This document shows, piece after piece, positions 34,160 through 42,879 of a stretch of DNA of 61,221 bases; position 1 is the first letter of the stretch, and every line of letters begins with the position of its first letter. This DNA comes from an uncultured Ruminococcus sp. GTDB lineage: Bacteria; Bacillota_A; Clostridia; Oscillospirales; Ruminococcaceae. The stretch is taken from assembly GCA_900315975.1 (NCBI GenBank), contig ONBA01000014.1:1-61221 (forward strand), written 5' to 3'. The notes beneath the pieces are model-generated. The model worked only from the letters and a program-made list of their open reading frames with translations. It was not told the origin of the DNA and made no database searches. Made by a program: the position numbers and the translations under genes.

Positions 34160-34275
34160 GCTTACTCTATGCAGAGCACAGCTCTGATTCCGCACACGGC
34201 AGTTCTAAAAGGGACAGATAATACCTAACAATAAGCACAAGGGGCGCGGTCTTTCCGCGCCCTCTGCAATACCAA
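34160..34275. repeat. Intergenic repeat pieces and GC hairpin
   Basis: CCGCACACGGCAGTT (34190-34204) is the reverse complement of a piece of the 111-bp unit. GGGCGCGG (34242-34249) pairs with CCGCGCCC around TCTTT; no clear T-run follows. No gene is present between 34146 and 34293. Confidence 0.5.
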
Positions 34276-34293
34276 AAGAAAAGATGATGATAT

Positions 34294-34884
34294 ATGAACA
34301 GGATAATCGACATTTCTCAGGAGGTCTTCTCCTGCCGCGTTTTCCCCGGTGACCCCTCCCCGGAGGGAAACACCTCCCTGAGCATTGCAAACGGCGATAT
34401 CTGCAACCTTACCGACTTTTCAATGTGCGCCCACAACGGTACTCACGCCGATGCGCCCTTCCACTTCATAAACAGCGGCAAAACGATAGACCAGCTCGGA
34501 CTTGAGCCCTTTGTCGGGGACTGCTTCGTTGCCCGTCACGAGGGCGACGTAACTGCCGCGGACGCTGAACGCATAATGGAAAAGGCAAGAGCTGCCGGTG
34601 CTGCCGAGCGTATCCTCATCGCAGGAAAAGTGACCGTTACCGCAGAGGCAGCGCGTGTTTTCGCAGGCATACTCCTTCTCGGGAACGAGAGCCAGACCGT
34701 CGGTCCGGAGGCTTCCCCGAAGGAGGTACACCTTATCCTTCTCGGTGCCGGGACTGTTCTGCTGGAGGGCATCGTGCTTGACGATGTTGCCGAGGGGAAA
34801 TACTTCCTGAGTGCCGCACCGCTGAACCTCGGCGGCTGTGACGGAGCACCATGCCGAGCATACCTCATAGGAGTTGAGAGTTGA
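34294..34884 (+). CDS. Cyclase/kynurenine-formamidase-like metal hydrolase
   Basis: A 196-aa protein, full length for the cyclase family PF04199. It carries the metal-binding motif HNGTHADAPFHF (residues about 47-58) with the conserved H.GTH.D.P.H spacing, and a late GGCDGAPCRAYLIG in place of the usual substrate pocket strand. Members hydrolyse N-formylkynurenine, isatin or other cyclic amides; the substrate here is unknown. A single gene between repeats, without a visible ribosome binding site stronger than AAAAGATGATGAT. Confidence 0.85.
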   Translation: MNRIIDISQEVFSCRVFPGDPSPEGNTSLSIANGDICNLTDFSMCAHNGTHADAPFHFINSGKTIDQLGLEPFVGDCFVARHEGDVTAADAERIMEKARAAGAAERILIAGKVTVTAEAARVFAGILLLGNESQTVGPEASPKEVHLILLGAGTVLLEGIVLDDVAEGKYFLSAAPLNLGGCDGAPCRAYLIGVES

Positions 34885-34980
34885 AAGTTGAAAGTTGATT
34901 TGCAGGGAAAGGCGCACTCTATATTACTGTCAAACCAACGGCAACAAACCGTAGGGGCGGATATTATCCGCCCGCGGATA
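34869..34980. repeat. Dispersed intergenic repeat (GTTGAAAGTTG type) with palindrome
   Basis: GAGTTGAAAGTTGAAAGTTG (34876-34895) is followed by GGGCGGATATTATCCGCCC (34954-34972), a perfect 19-bp palindrome-like hairpin. Similar pieces lie at 36052-36176, 37168-37195 and 42655-42825, so this is a genome-wide repeat family. Confidence 0.6.
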
Positions 34981-35040
34981 ACAAACACACCACCGGCAGC
35001 GATGTAGGAACGCCCTTCCCTACTATTTCGATAAAAACTC

Positions 35041-35069
35041 TTGCTTTTTTTCAGCAGATGTGTTATAAT
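35041..35069 (+). promoter_or_regulatory. Promoter of the thiamine operon
   Basis: TTGCTT (35041-35046) and TATAAT (35064-35069), 17-base spacing, directly before the riboswitch. Confidence 0.8.
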
Positions 35070-35073
35070 AACA

Positions 35074-35201
35074 AATGGGGAGCTTGTGGACAGGCTGAGA
35101 GGAAGGTTTCACCTTCGACCCGTAACCTGATTTGGATAATGCCAACGTAGGGAAGCTGATAACGACTTTCAGGGAACTGCGCTGTGCGGTTCCCTTTTTT
35201 T
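35074..35201 (+). promoter_or_regulatory. TPP riboswitch (THI element) with terminator
   Basis: The aptamer shows GGGGAGC, GGCTGAGAGGAAGG, ACCCGTAACCTGATTTGGAT and AATGCCAACGTAGGGAAGCT, the conserved core of the thiamine pyrophosphate riboswitch. AGGGAAC (35171-35177) pairs with GTTCCCT (35189-35195) followed by seven T, the expected intrinsic terminator. Binding of TPP should stop transcription of the thi operon downstream. Confidence 0.96.
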
Positions 35202-35213
35202 CGGAGGTATGCT

Positions 35214-35408
35214 ATGGTTAAGGTAAACGGCGAAATGCTCGATATGAACGGCAGAACGGTCACTGAGCTACTTGCTGAGATGAACATCAGCGGTCAGCGC
35301 GTTGCCGTTGAACTGAACGAGGACATCGTCCCCAAGGCTAAGTACGGCGAGACCGTTCTCAGCGACGGCGACAGCGTTGAGGTCGTCCGCTTTGTGGGAG
35401 GCGGCTGA
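35214..35408 (+). CDS. thiS: Sulfur carrier protein ThiS
   Basis: A 64-aa ubiquitin-like protein starting at 35214 after CGGAGG. It ends in Gly-Gly (VVRFVGGG), the C-terminus that is adenylated and turned into a thiocarboxylate to deliver sulfur to thiazole synthase. It contains TVTELLAEM and VAVELNEDIVPK as in other ThiS. First gene of the riboswitch-controlled operon; the stop is one base before the thiF start. Confidence 0.95.
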   Translation: MVKVNGEMLDMNGRTVTELLAEMNISGQRVAVELNEDIVPKAKYGETVLSDGDSVEVVRFVGGG

Positions 35409-35409
35409 T

Positions 35410-36051
35410 ATGGCTGTCCCGACAAGGGAGGAGATGTACCGTGCCCTTAAGGAACGCCACGGCGCTGAATTGCAGGCGAAGCTCTCTGCGGCTTCCGTTG
35501 CGGTCTGCGGACTTGGAGGCCTCGGCTCGAACATCGCTATTGCCCTCGCAAGGGCAGGTGTGGGACATCTTCACATCATGGACTTCGACTGCGTTGACAT
35601 CTCGAACCTCAACCGGCAGCAGTATTTCCCGGAGCAGATAGGTCTGCCCAAGACCGAGGCTATGCTCGATACTCTCCGCAGGATAGCGCCTTACTGCGAT
35701 ATCAAGGCGGACTGCGTGAAACTCACAGAGGAGAATATCCCGGGGCTTCTGCGGAACGAGGAGATCGTCTGCGAGGCGTTCGACAGGGCTGACCAGAAGG
35801 CTATGCTGGTGAACTGTGTGCTGGAGAATATGCCGGAGAAGTACCTTGTGGCAGGCTCGGGCATGGCAGGCATAGGTCCCTCGAACCTCATAACGACAAA
35901 GCGCATAGCAAAGCGGTTTTACCTGTGCGGCGACGGCGTCAGCGACGCGGGCGAGGGTCTCGGACTTGTATCCTCGCGTGTGCTGATATGTGCCGCTCAT
36001 CAGGCAAACGCGATAATCCGGATAATCGCCGGAAAACTTGAAATAAATTGA
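35410..36051 (+). CDS. thiF: ThiS adenylyltransferase ThiF
   Basis: The ATG at 35410 follows GGAGGCGG inside thiS; the longer frame is an artefact. The 213-aa protein has the nucleotide-binding loop [10 protein letters not shown] (about residues 30-39), the [17 protein letters not shown] segment and an E1-like core; it is the short Clostridium-type ThiF. It adenylates the ThiS C-terminus. The zinc Cys pairs of MoeB/ThiF relatives are not evident, as in other short forms. Confidence 0.93.
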   Translation: MAVPTREEMYRALKERHGAELQAKLSAASVAVCGLGGLGSNIAIALARAGVGHLHIMDFDCVDISNLNRQQYFPEQIGLPKTEAMLDTLRRIAPYCDIKADCVKLTEENIPGLLRNEEIVCEAFDRADQKAMLVNCVLENMPEKYLVAGSGMAGIGPSNLITTKRIAKRFYLCGDGVSDAGEGLGLVSSRVLICAAHQANAIIRIIAGKLEIN

Positions 36052-36176
36052 GAATGCAGAATGGAGAATGGAGAATTGTTGTGTTCGCCTATCGGCGAAC
36101 CATTTTAAATATTATCGCCTCAGCGATACATTCATTCTCAATTCTCAATTTTCAATTCTCAATTACAGTTAAAGGA
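36052..36176. repeat. MITE-like inverted repeat within the thi operon
   Basis: GAGAATGGAGAATTG-type repeats on the left (36053-36078) face CATTCTCAATTCTCAATTTTC-type repeats on the right (36132-36172). Inside are the hairpins TTCGCCTATCGGCGAA (36084-36099) and ATCGCCTCAGCGAT. It separates thiF from thiG but has no terminator T-run. Confidence 0.7.
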
Positions 36177-36185
36177 GCAATCACA

Positions 36186-36956
36186 ATGAAAGACGATAAG
36201 CTTATTTTAGGCGGTCACGAATTTACTTCGAGATTTATTCTCGGTTCCGGCAAATACTCCCTCAGCCTCATCGAGGCTGCTGTCAAGTACGCCGGCGCTC
36301 AGATAATCACTCTCGCAGTCCGCCGCACCAATTCCAAGGAGCACGAGAATATCCTCGACTATATCCCCGAGGGCGTTACGCTTCTCCCGAACACCTCCGG
36401 TGCAAGAAATGCGGACGAGGCTGTCCGCATCGCAAGACTTGCCCGTGAGCTCGGCTGCGGTGACTTCGTAAAGGTCGAGATAATGCGCGATACCAAGTAC
36501 CTCCTCCCCGACAATCAGGAGACGATAAAGGCTACCGAGATACTCGCAAAGGAGGGCTTCATCGTAATGCCCTATATGTACCCCGACCTCAACGCTGCCC
36601 GCGACCTTGTGAATGCCGGTGCAGCCTCGGTAATGCCTCTTGCTTCGCCTATCGGCTCTAACAAGGGACTTGCAACTCGCGATTTCATTCAGATACTCAT
36701 TGACGAGATAGACCTGCCGATAATCGTTGACGCCGGCATCGGACGTCCCTCACAGGCTTGCGAGGCTATGGAAATGGGCGCTGCTGCGGTAATGTCGAAC
36801 ACTGCCCTTGCTACGGCAGGCGACCTCCCCGTTATGGCGGACGCTTTCCGTCAGGCTGTTGAAGCCGGAAGAAAGGCATACCTCTCGGGGCTCGGACGAG
36901 TTCTCACAAGAGGGGCAGCACCCTCCGATACACTCATCGGATTCCTGCGCGACTGA
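36186..36956 (+). CDS. thiG: Thiazole synthase ThiG
   Basis: The ATG at 36186 follows AAAGGAG. The 256-aa TIM-barrel protein has [16 protein letters not shown] (active-site Lys is expected later in VKVEI), [15 protein letters not shown] and [11 protein letters not shown], all ThiG landmarks. It condenses deoxyxylulose 5-phosphate, dehydroglycine and ThiS thiocarboxylate into the thiazole of thiamine, with ThiH supplying dehydroglycine. Confidence 0.96.
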   Translation: MKDDKLILGGHEFTSRFILGSGKYSLSLIEAAVKYAGAQIITLAVRRTNSKEHENILDYIPEGVTLLPNTSGARNADEAVRIARLARELGCGDFVKVEIMRDTKYLLPDNQETIKATEILAKEGFIVMPYMYPDLNAARDLVNAGAASVMPLASPIGSNKGLATRDFIQILIDEIDLPIIVDAGIGRPSQACEAMEMGAAAVMSNTALATAGDLPVMADAFRQAVEAGRKAYLSGLGRVLTRGAAPSDTLIGFLRD

Positions 36957-36989
36957 GCGGTGAGCCACCGCGGGCTTCCACGGGTCGCC

Positions 36990-37150
36990 CCTGAGGGGCT
37001 TGCGTTCTTACAAACCGACAGTCTGCTTTCGCACACGTTGGTTTATACTGCCGTGAGCGATCAGGAAATTGACCGTTTGTAATTACTGAACGAGCTTGCG
37101 AGTGACAACGTGGAGGGCAGCGCGGACTCCGCGCCTGCTTTCGCCCACGA
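36990..37150. repeat. Intergenic repeat related to the 111-bp unit
   Basis: GTCTGCTTTCGCACACG (37021-37037) is the exact reverse complement of the start of the 111-bp unit, and GAGCTTGCGAGTGACAACG (37082-37100) resembles its GAGC.TGCGAG.GGCA.CG part in direct orientation. A further CCTGCTTTCGCCCACG copy is at 37136. No gene lies between thiG and thiH. Confidence 0.65.
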
Positions 37151-37213
37151 TAGTTATATTAATGCGTACAACTTTCAACTCTAAGAAACTCTGAAAAGAG
37201 GCAAGGTAAAGAA

Positions 37214-38467
37214 ATGGATAACAATTATTTTGTGGATTCGGACAAGCTTTCCGAAGCCGCACTTGAAAAGAAGCACCGCTTGGAAAGCGACCCTTCCTCC
37301 CGTACTGACCATATGCAGTACATGGAGGGTATGGAACGCATCAGTTCCGATATCATGGACCGGGTACTCTCCGAAATGAACTCCTACGACTGCAATTCCT
37401 ACACCTATGCGGACGTAAGAGCTGCACTCGCACACGACACCTGCACCGTCGAGGACTTCAAGGCTCTGCTCTCACCTGCTGCCGAGCCCTTCCTCGAAAA
37501 AATGGCTGAAAAAGCCCGTCTCGAGACACAGAAGCACTTCGGCAATACGGTCTACCTGTTCACTCCGCTGTATATCGCCAATTACTGCGAGAATTACTGC
37601 GTCTACTGCGGCTTCAACTGCTACAACGATATCCGCCGCATGAAGCTCAACATGGAACAGATAGAGCACGAAATGAAGGTCATCGCGGACAGCGGCATGG
37701 AGGAGATCCTCATTCTCACCGGCGAGAGCCGTGCTCAGAGCAGCGTCGAGTATATCGGCGAAGCCTGCAAGCTCGCCCGGAAATACTTCCGCATGGTCGG
37801 TATCGAGATATACCCCGTCAATACCGACGAGTACCGCTACCTCCACGAATGCGGCGTGGACTACGTCACGGTCTTTCAGGAGACCTACAACAGCGACCGC
37901 TATGAACAGCTTCACCTCCTCGGTCACAAGAGGGTGTTCCCCTACCGTTTCGAGGCTCAGGAACGTGCTCTAATGGCTGGTATGCGCGGCGTGGCAGGTT
38001 CGGCTCTGCTCGGACTTTCCGACTTCCGCAAGGACGCTCTCGCAAGCGCTCTCCATATGTACTACCTACAGAGAAAGTACCCGCAGGCTGAGATATCGCT
38101 GTCATGTCCAAGACTACGTCCCATAATCAACAACGATGAGATAAACCCTCTCGACGTTCACGAAAAACAGCTCTGTCAGGTGCTTTGCGCCTACAGGATA
38201 TTCCTCCCGTTCTGCGGCATAACCGTTTCTTCAAGGGAAAGCAAGACCTTCCGCGACGGCATCGTCAAGATCGCCGCTACAAAGGTCTCAGCCGGTGTTT
38301 CGACCGGTATCGGCGACCACGAGAGCAAGTACACCGGCAAGGAGGCTGACACTGCCGAGGGCGACGAACAGTTCGAGATAAACGACGGCAGAAGCTTCGA
38401 CCAGATGTACAAGGATATGTCCGGCGAAGGTCTCCAGCCCGTCCTCAACGACTACCTCTATGTCTGA
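37214..38467 (+). CDS. thiH: 2-iminoacetate synthase ThiH (radical SAM)
   Basis: A 417-aa protein. The [4Fe-4S] motif is CENYCVYCGF (about residues 125-134, Cx3Cx2C). GESRAQSSVEYI, QETYNSDRYEQLH and the C-terminal ThiH/BATS region (GLSDFRKDAL, ISLSCPRLRP) follow. It splits tyrosine to dehydroglycine and p-cresol for thiazole formation. An N-terminal stretch of about 40 residues precedes the usual ThiH start. It overlaps the next gene by 8 bases. Confidence 0.94.
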   Translation: MDNNYFVDSDKLSEAALEKKHRLESDPSSRTDHMQYMEGMERISSDIMDRVLSEMNSYDCNSYTYADVRAALAHDTCTVEDFKALLSPAAEPFLEKMAEKARLETQKHFGNTVYLFTPLYIANYCENYCVYCGFNCYNDIRRMKLNMEQIEHEMKVIADSGMEEILILTGESRAQSSVEYIGEACKLARKYFRMVGIEIYPVNTDEYRYLHECGVDYVTVFQETYNSDRYEQLHLLGHKRVFPYRFEAQERALMAGMRGVAGSALLGLSDFRKDALASALHMYYLQRKYPQAEISLSCPRLRPIINNDEINPLDVHEKQLCQVLCAYRIFLPFCGITVSSRESKTFRDGIVKIAATKVSAGVSTGIGDHESKYTGKEADTAEGDEQFEINDGRSFDQMYKDMSGEGLQPVLNDYLYV

Positions 38468-39059
38468 TATCATCTGCGTCACGAACCGGAAGCTCTGCGG
38501 CGGAGACTTCCTCGCTCAGATCGAAAAAGTCGCCGCTGCCCGTCCGAAAGCACTGATCCTCCGCGAAAAGGATATGTCCCCGGAGGAATACGGTCAGCTC
38601 GCAGGACGGGTCATGGAGATCTGCCGGAGATACGGCATTCCGTGCATTCTTCACAGCTTCACGGACATTGCAATTGAACTCGGTGCCGATGCGGTACACC
38701 TTCCGCTCCCAAAACTGCTCGAACTGCCCGATGAGATGAAGTCCCGTTTCAGGCGCATCGGTGCCTCCTGCCACTCGGTAAGCGACGCCGTTTCCGCAGA
38801 AAAAGCAGGGGCAGCCTACATAACTGCCGGTCATATTTTCGCTACCGACTGCAAAAAAGGACTCCCTCCGCGGGGACTTGACTTTCTCCGCGAGGTCTGC
38901 GGCTCGGTGAGCGTTCCGGTCTACGCTATCGGCGGTATATCGCCGCAAAATATCAGTGAAGTCCTCGCCTGCGGCGCTGCCGGAGGCTGCATTATGAGCG
39001 GTCTTATGAGGTGTCAAGACCCGCTCGCCTACCTCGGAGGTGAAGACCATGTTCGATAA
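38460..39059 (+). CDS. ThiE/TenI-like protein
   Basis: A 199-aa TIM-barrel protein of the thiamine phosphate synthase/TenI superfamily (TNRKLCGGDF, LILREKDMSPEEY, GADAVHLP, YAIGGISPQNI). Compared with the real ThiE next door it has HSFTD in place of the INDN segment and ASCHSVSDA in place of GATAKTI, so substrate-binding residues of ThiE are altered; TenI-type thiazole tautomerase function is more likely. Translation is coupled to thiH and the stop overlaps the next start. Confidence 0.82.
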   Translation: MSDIICVTNRKLCGGDFLAQIEKVAAARPKALILREKDMSPEEYGQLAGRVMEICRRYGIPCILHSFTDIAIELGADAVHLPLPKLLELPDEMKSRFRRIGASCHSVSDAVSAEKAGAAYITAGHIFATDCKKGLPPRGLDFLREVCGSVSVPVYAIGGISPQNISEVLACGAAGGCIMSGLMRCQDPLAYLGGEDHVR

Positions 39060-39672
39060 GAAATACCTCAAGCTTTACGCTATTACCGACCGCGGCTGTC
39101 TTCGCGGACGCGACCTCGCAGAACAGGTCGAGCTTGCGATACTCGGCGGTGTTACCTGCGTTCAGCTCCGCGACAAGGGCGTCAGCGACCGCGAACTGCT
39201 CTCGGAGGCGAAGCTCCTCATGAGCGTTTGCCGTCCCTACGGCGTACCGCTAATAATCAACGATAACTGGCAGGTCGCTCTCCACAGCGGCGCGGACGGC
39301 GTTCACGTCGGCATAGAGGACGCTCCCGTTGACGAGATAAGAAGCGCTGCCGGCGAACGATTCGTCATCGGTGCGACCGCAAAAACTATCCATCAGGCTC
39401 AGCACGCAGCAGCCTGCGGTGCGGATTACCTCGGCGTGGGCGCAGTATTTCCCTCCCCCACCAAGAAAAACGCCCTCCGTATTACCCCGGATATGCTCCG
39501 CGGGATATGTGCCTCGGTAAGGATACCGGTGTGCGCTATCGGCGGTATCTCAAAGGATAACGTCAGCGAGATAAAAGGCTGCGGACAAGCCGGTATCGCC
39601 GTTGTCTCCGCAGTTTTCGCCCCGGACGACGTCAGGCAGGCTGCATCTGAACTCGTTCAGCTGATTGGCTGA
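39049..39672 (+). CDS. thiE: Thiamine phosphate synthase ThiE
   Basis: The ATG at 39049 follows CGGAGG. The 207-aa protein has all ThiE boxes: LYAITDRG, VTCVQLRDKG, LIINDNWQVALHSGADGVHVG (split near residues 68-90), GATAKTIHQ, GVGAVFPSPTKKNA and AIGGIS. It joins the hydroxymethylpyrimidine and thiazole phosphates. Confidence 0.95.
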   Translation: MFDKKYLKLYAITDRGCLRGRDLAEQVELAILGGVTCVQLRDKGVSDRELLSEAKLLMSVCRPYGVPLIINDNWQVALHSGADGVHVGIEDAPVDEIRSAAGERFVIGATAKTIHQAQHAAACGADYLGVGAVFPSPTKKNALRITPDMLRGICASVRIPVCAIGGISKDNVSEIKGCGQAGIAVVSAVFAPDDVRQAASELVQLIG

Positions 39673-39707
39673 CCCGTTGCAGATACAAGCGGCAAACTGA
39701 TCGGGGG

Positions 39708-39736
39708 AGAACCCTTTTTCAAAAGGGTTTCCCTCA
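39708..39736. repeat. Hairpin between thiE and thiD
   Basis: GAACCCTTTTTC and AAAAGGGTT (39708-39732) form a hairpin within a GGGGGAG...TCCC context, typical of a short dispersed palindromic repeat. It is not followed by a T-run. Confidence 0.5.
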
Positions 39737-39793
39737 ATAAATCTGTTACTTGTAACTGTAACGGATAAACCAAATAACCGAAAGGAGAATCAG

Positions 39794-40594
39794 ATGAAGA
39801 CAGCATTGACTATCGCCGGGAGTGACAGCTCCGGCGGTGCAGGAATACAGGCAGACATCAAGACAATGACGATGAACGGAGTATATGCGATGAGTGCGGT
39901 GACGGCTCTCACGGCTCAGAACACCACGGGTGTACGGGCGGTAAGCGCTGTGACGCCGGAATTTCTCCGTCAGCAGATAGACGCGGTTTTCGAGGACATC
40001 AGACCGGACGCTGTAAAGATAGGCATGGTATCAGATGCGGCACTGGTTGAGGTCATTGCGGAAAGGCTGCGTCACTACGAGGTCGAGAACATTATCGTTG
40101 ACCCGGTAGCTATTTCCACAAGCGGCTCGAAGCTCAGCTCCACGGAGGCTTACGATGCGCTGAAAAAGCTGCTCCTGCCCATTGCGGCGCTTGCAACCCC
40201 CAATATCCCGGAGGCAGAGCTGCTTTCCGGAATGACTATCCCGGACGAGGACGGTATGCTTGCTGCGGCTAAGGCTATAACTGAAAAATTCGGCTGCAAC
40301 GTCCTTGTCAAGGGCGGTCACAGCGTGAATGACGCCAACGACATTCTCTACCGTCTCAACGGCTCGCACTACTGGTTCACCGGCAAGCGTGTGGACAACC
40401 CAAATACCCACGGCACAGGCTGTACGCTTTCGAGTGCTATCGCGGCTAACCTCGCAAAGGGGCTTTCCATGCCGGAGGCTATACAGCGTGCAAAGGACTA
40501 CATTTCCGGCGCACTCGGAGCAATGCTCGTCCTCGGCCACGGCAGCGGTCCGCTTGACCATATGTTTGATCTTAAAAGTAAATTTGCGGACTGA
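39794..40594 (+). CDS. thiD: Hydroxymethylpyrimidine (phosphate) kinase ThiD
   Basis: The ATG at 39794 follows AAAGGAG. The 266-aa protein of the ribokinase fold has GSDSSGGAGIQADIKT (residues 7-22), MTMNGVYAMSAVTALTAQNT, NPNTHGTGCTLSSAIAA with the anion-hole GTGC motif near 213. It phosphorylates HMP and HMP-P for joining by ThiE. Confidence 0.95.
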   Translation: MKTALTIAGSDSSGGAGIQADIKTMTMNGVYAMSAVTALTAQNTTGVRAVSAVTPEFLRQQIDAVFEDIRPDAVKIGMVSDAALVEVIAERLRHYEVENIIVDPVAISTSGSKLSSTEAYDALKKLLLPIAALATPNIPEAELLSGMTIPDEDGMLAAAKAITEKFGCNVLVKGGHSVNDANDILYRLNGSHYWFTGKRVDNPNTHGTGCTLSSAIAANLAKGLSMPEAIQRAKDYISGALGAMLVLGHGSGPLDHMFDLKSKFAD

Positions 40595-40614
40595 CCGCAC
40601 GAAAGGAATAATCT

Positions 40615-41928
40615 ATGAGAAATTACAGCACACAGATGGAAGCAGCCAAAAAAGGCATCATCACTCCCGAAATGGAGATCGTCGCAAAGAAGGAGTACAT
40701 CGAGCCCGAACAGCTCCGTGAGCTCGTTGCTAAGGGCGAGGTCGCCATTCCCTGCAACATCAACCACAAGTCCATTTCACCCGAGGGCATCGGTACCCGT
40801 ATGCGTACCAAGATCAACGTGAACCTCGGTATCTCCGGCGATGTCAAGGACTATGACATGGAAATGGAAAAGGTCGATATGGCACTGAAATTCGGCGCTG
40901 AGGCTATCATGGACCTCAGCAACTACGGCAAGACCAACAAGTTCCGTCAGGCTCTCGTTGAGAAGTCGCCCGCTATGATAGGAACAGTTCCGATGTACGA
41001 TGCTATCGGCTACCTCGACAAGGACCTCCTCGAGATCACCGCGAAGGACTTCCTCAGAGTTGTCCGTGCTCACGCTGAGGAGGGCGTTGACTTCATGACG
41101 ATACACGCCGGCATCAACAAGCGTGCAGTCGAGGCTTTCGTCCGTGACAAGAGAAAAATGAACATCGTTTCCCGCGGAGGCTCGCTGCTTTTCGCTTGGA
41201 TGGCTATGACGGGCAATGAGAACCCCTTCTATGAATACTACGACGAGGTGCTCGATATCCTCCGCGAATTCGACGTTACTATCAGCCTCGGAGATGCACT
41301 CCGTCCCGGCTGTCTCGACGATGCTACCGACGGCGGTCAGATTGCGGAACTCATCGAGCTCGGCGCACTCACCGAACGCGCATGGGCTAAGGACGTTCAG
41401 GTAATGGTCGAGGGTCCCGGTCACATGGCTATGGATCAGATCGCGGCAAACATGAAGCTCCAGAAGCGCATCTGCCACAATGCCCCGTTCTACGTCCTCG
41501 GACCTCTCGTTTCCGATATTTTCCCCGGCTACGACCACATCACCTCGGCTATCGGAGGTGCTATCGCTGCCGCAAACGGTGCGGACTTTCTCTGCTATGT
41601 CACACCTGCCGAGCATCTTCGTCTTCCGGACGCTGATGACGTTAAGGAGGGTGTAATCGCAAGCCGTATCGCCGCTCACGCTGCCGATATCGCAAAGGGC
41701 GTTCCCCACGCTATGGACGCTGACAACGCTATGGCAAAGGCTCGTCACGCTCTCGACTGGGAGGAGATGTTCAAGGTCGCTGTTGACCCCGAAAAGGCTC
41801 GCCGCTACTACGAGAGCACTCCCATTGCCGAGCGCCACACCTGCTCAATGTGCGGAAAGATGTGCGCTGTAAGGACTACCAACATGATACTCAACGGCGA
41901 AAAGGTCGAATTCTGCACAGAAAAATAA
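40615..41928 (+). CDS. thiC: Phosphomethylpyrimidine synthase ThiC
   Basis: The start at 40615 follows GAAAGGA. The 437-aa protein has [22 protein letters not shown]-type box ([10 protein letters not shown]), MVEGPGHM and the C-terminal non-canonical radical SAM cluster motif CSMCGKMC (about residues 408-415). It converts aminoimidazole ribotide to HMP-P. It lacks the long N-terminal domain of proteobacterial and plant ThiC, as is usual in Firmicutes anaerobes. Confidence 0.96.
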   Translation: MRNYSTQMEAAKKGIITPEMEIVAKKEYIEPEQLRELVAKGEVAIPCNINHKSISPEGIGTRMRTKINVNLGISGDVKDYDMEMEKVDMALKFGAEAIMDLSNYGKTNKFRQALVEKSPAMIGTVPMYDAIGYLDKDLLEITAKDFLRVVRAHAEEGVDFMTIHAGINKRAVEAFVRDKRKMNIVSRGGSLLFAWMAMTGNENPFYEYYDEVLDILREFDVTISLGDALRPGCLDDATDGGQIAELIELGALTERAWAKDVQVMVEGPGHMAMDQIAANMKLQKRICHNAPFYVLGPLVSDIFPGYDHITSAIGGAIAAANGADFLCYVTPAEHLRLPDADDVKEGVIASRIAAHAADIAKGVPHAMDADNAMAKARHALDWEEMFKVAVDPEKARRYYESTPIAERHTCSMCGKMCAVRTTNMILNGEKVEFCTEK

Positions 41929-41950
41929 CCGTCATAAGGAGTTGACCGAT

Positions 41951-42649
41951 ATGCTTGAAGAACTGAAAAAGAGGGTTCTCGAAGCCAATCTTATACTGCC
42001 GAGAGAGGGACTCGTCAAGTTCACATGGGGCAATGCCTCCGGTATCGACCGTGAACGCGGACTTGTCGTGATAAAGCCCTCCGGAGTTGAATACGACACC
42101 ATGACCGCGGACGATATGGTGGTCGTGGATATGGAGGGGAATACGGTCGAGGGCAGCTATCGTCCGTCAAGCGACACCCTCACTCATCTTGAGCTGTACA
42201 AGGCTTTCCCGGAGGTAGGCGGCGTAGTCCACACCCACAGCAAATGGGCAGTCACCTTTGCACAGGCTGGCAGAGGTTTAGTACCTTTAGGTACTACCCA
42301 CGCCGACACCTTTTACGGTGAGGTCCCCTGCACCCGTCTTCTTACTCCCGAGGAAATAGCCGGCGAATACGAAAAAGAGACCGGAAGAGTTATTGTTGAG
42401 ACCTTCCGCAATACAGACCCGCTCTCTATACCGGCAGCTCTTGTCTACCGTCACGGTCCTTTCACATGGGGAAGGGACTGCCTCGAAGCGGTACACAATT
42501 CGGTCATACTTGAAGAGGTCGCATTCATGAACTTCCACAGTCTCATGCTCGAACCCGGACTTGGCGCGATACAGCGCGAGCTGCTCGACCGCCACTACCT
42601 CCGCAAGCACGGCAGCAATGCCTATTACGGACAAAGCTCTAATAACTAA
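41951..42649 (+). CDS. Class II aldolase/L-ribulose-5-phosphate 4-epimerase-like protein
   Basis: ATG 41951 has AAGGAG 9 bases upstream. The 232-aa protein carries the AraD signature: [22 protein letters not shown] (metal-binding His pair near residues 92-94), [14 protein letters not shown] and YRHGPFTWG. Sequence places it with L-ribulose-5-phosphate 4-epimerases, which interconvert ribulose-5-P and xylulose-5-P. It follows thiC by 22 bases with no terminator, so it seems to be the last gene of the TPP-controlled operon. No arabinose genes are near. Confidence 0.85.
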   Translation: MLEELKKRVLEANLILPREGLVKFTWGNASGIDRERGLVVIKPSGVEYDTMTADDMVVVDMEGNTVEGSYRPSSDTLTHLELYKAFPEVGGVVHTHSKWAVTFAQAGRGLVPLGTTHADTFYGEVPCTRLLTPEEIAGEYEKETGRVIVETFRNTDPLSIPAALVYRHGPFTWGRDCLEAVHNSVILEEVAFMNFHSLMLEPGLGAIQRELLDRHYLRKHGSNAYYGQSSNN

Positions 42650-42654
42650 GGAAT

Positions 42655-42830
42655 CGGTTTGTAGGGAACGGCGCCATCGGATTTCCCTACACGGCGTTGC
42701 TGACGGTGCATTTTGTTATCTGCGGGCGGCGGAACGCCGCCCCTACAACTTGTTCCGGAACATTATTCAGATCAGTCCGCATATGCGGACACCACAACTC
42801 TCAGCTTTCAACTCTCCACTCTAAACTATA
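42655..42830. repeat. Dispersed intergenic repeat with GC hairpin
   Basis: GGGCGGCG and CGCCGCCC (42724-42743) form a hairpin, followed by CTACAAC and CAACTCTCAGCTTTCAACTC near 42797-42816, the complement of the repeat at 34876. Confidence 0.6.
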
Positions 42831-42846
42831 ATTACGAATTATGCAT

Positions 42847-42877
42847 TGAAAAAGGGACGCTTTCGCGTCCCTTTTGT
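42847..42877. terminator. Bidirectional terminator
   Basis: AAAAGGGACGC pairs with GCGTCCCTTTT around TTTC (arms 42850-42860 and 42865-42875). It serves both the thi operon and the convergent GH43 gene. Confidence 0.88.
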
Positions 42878-42879
42878 TG

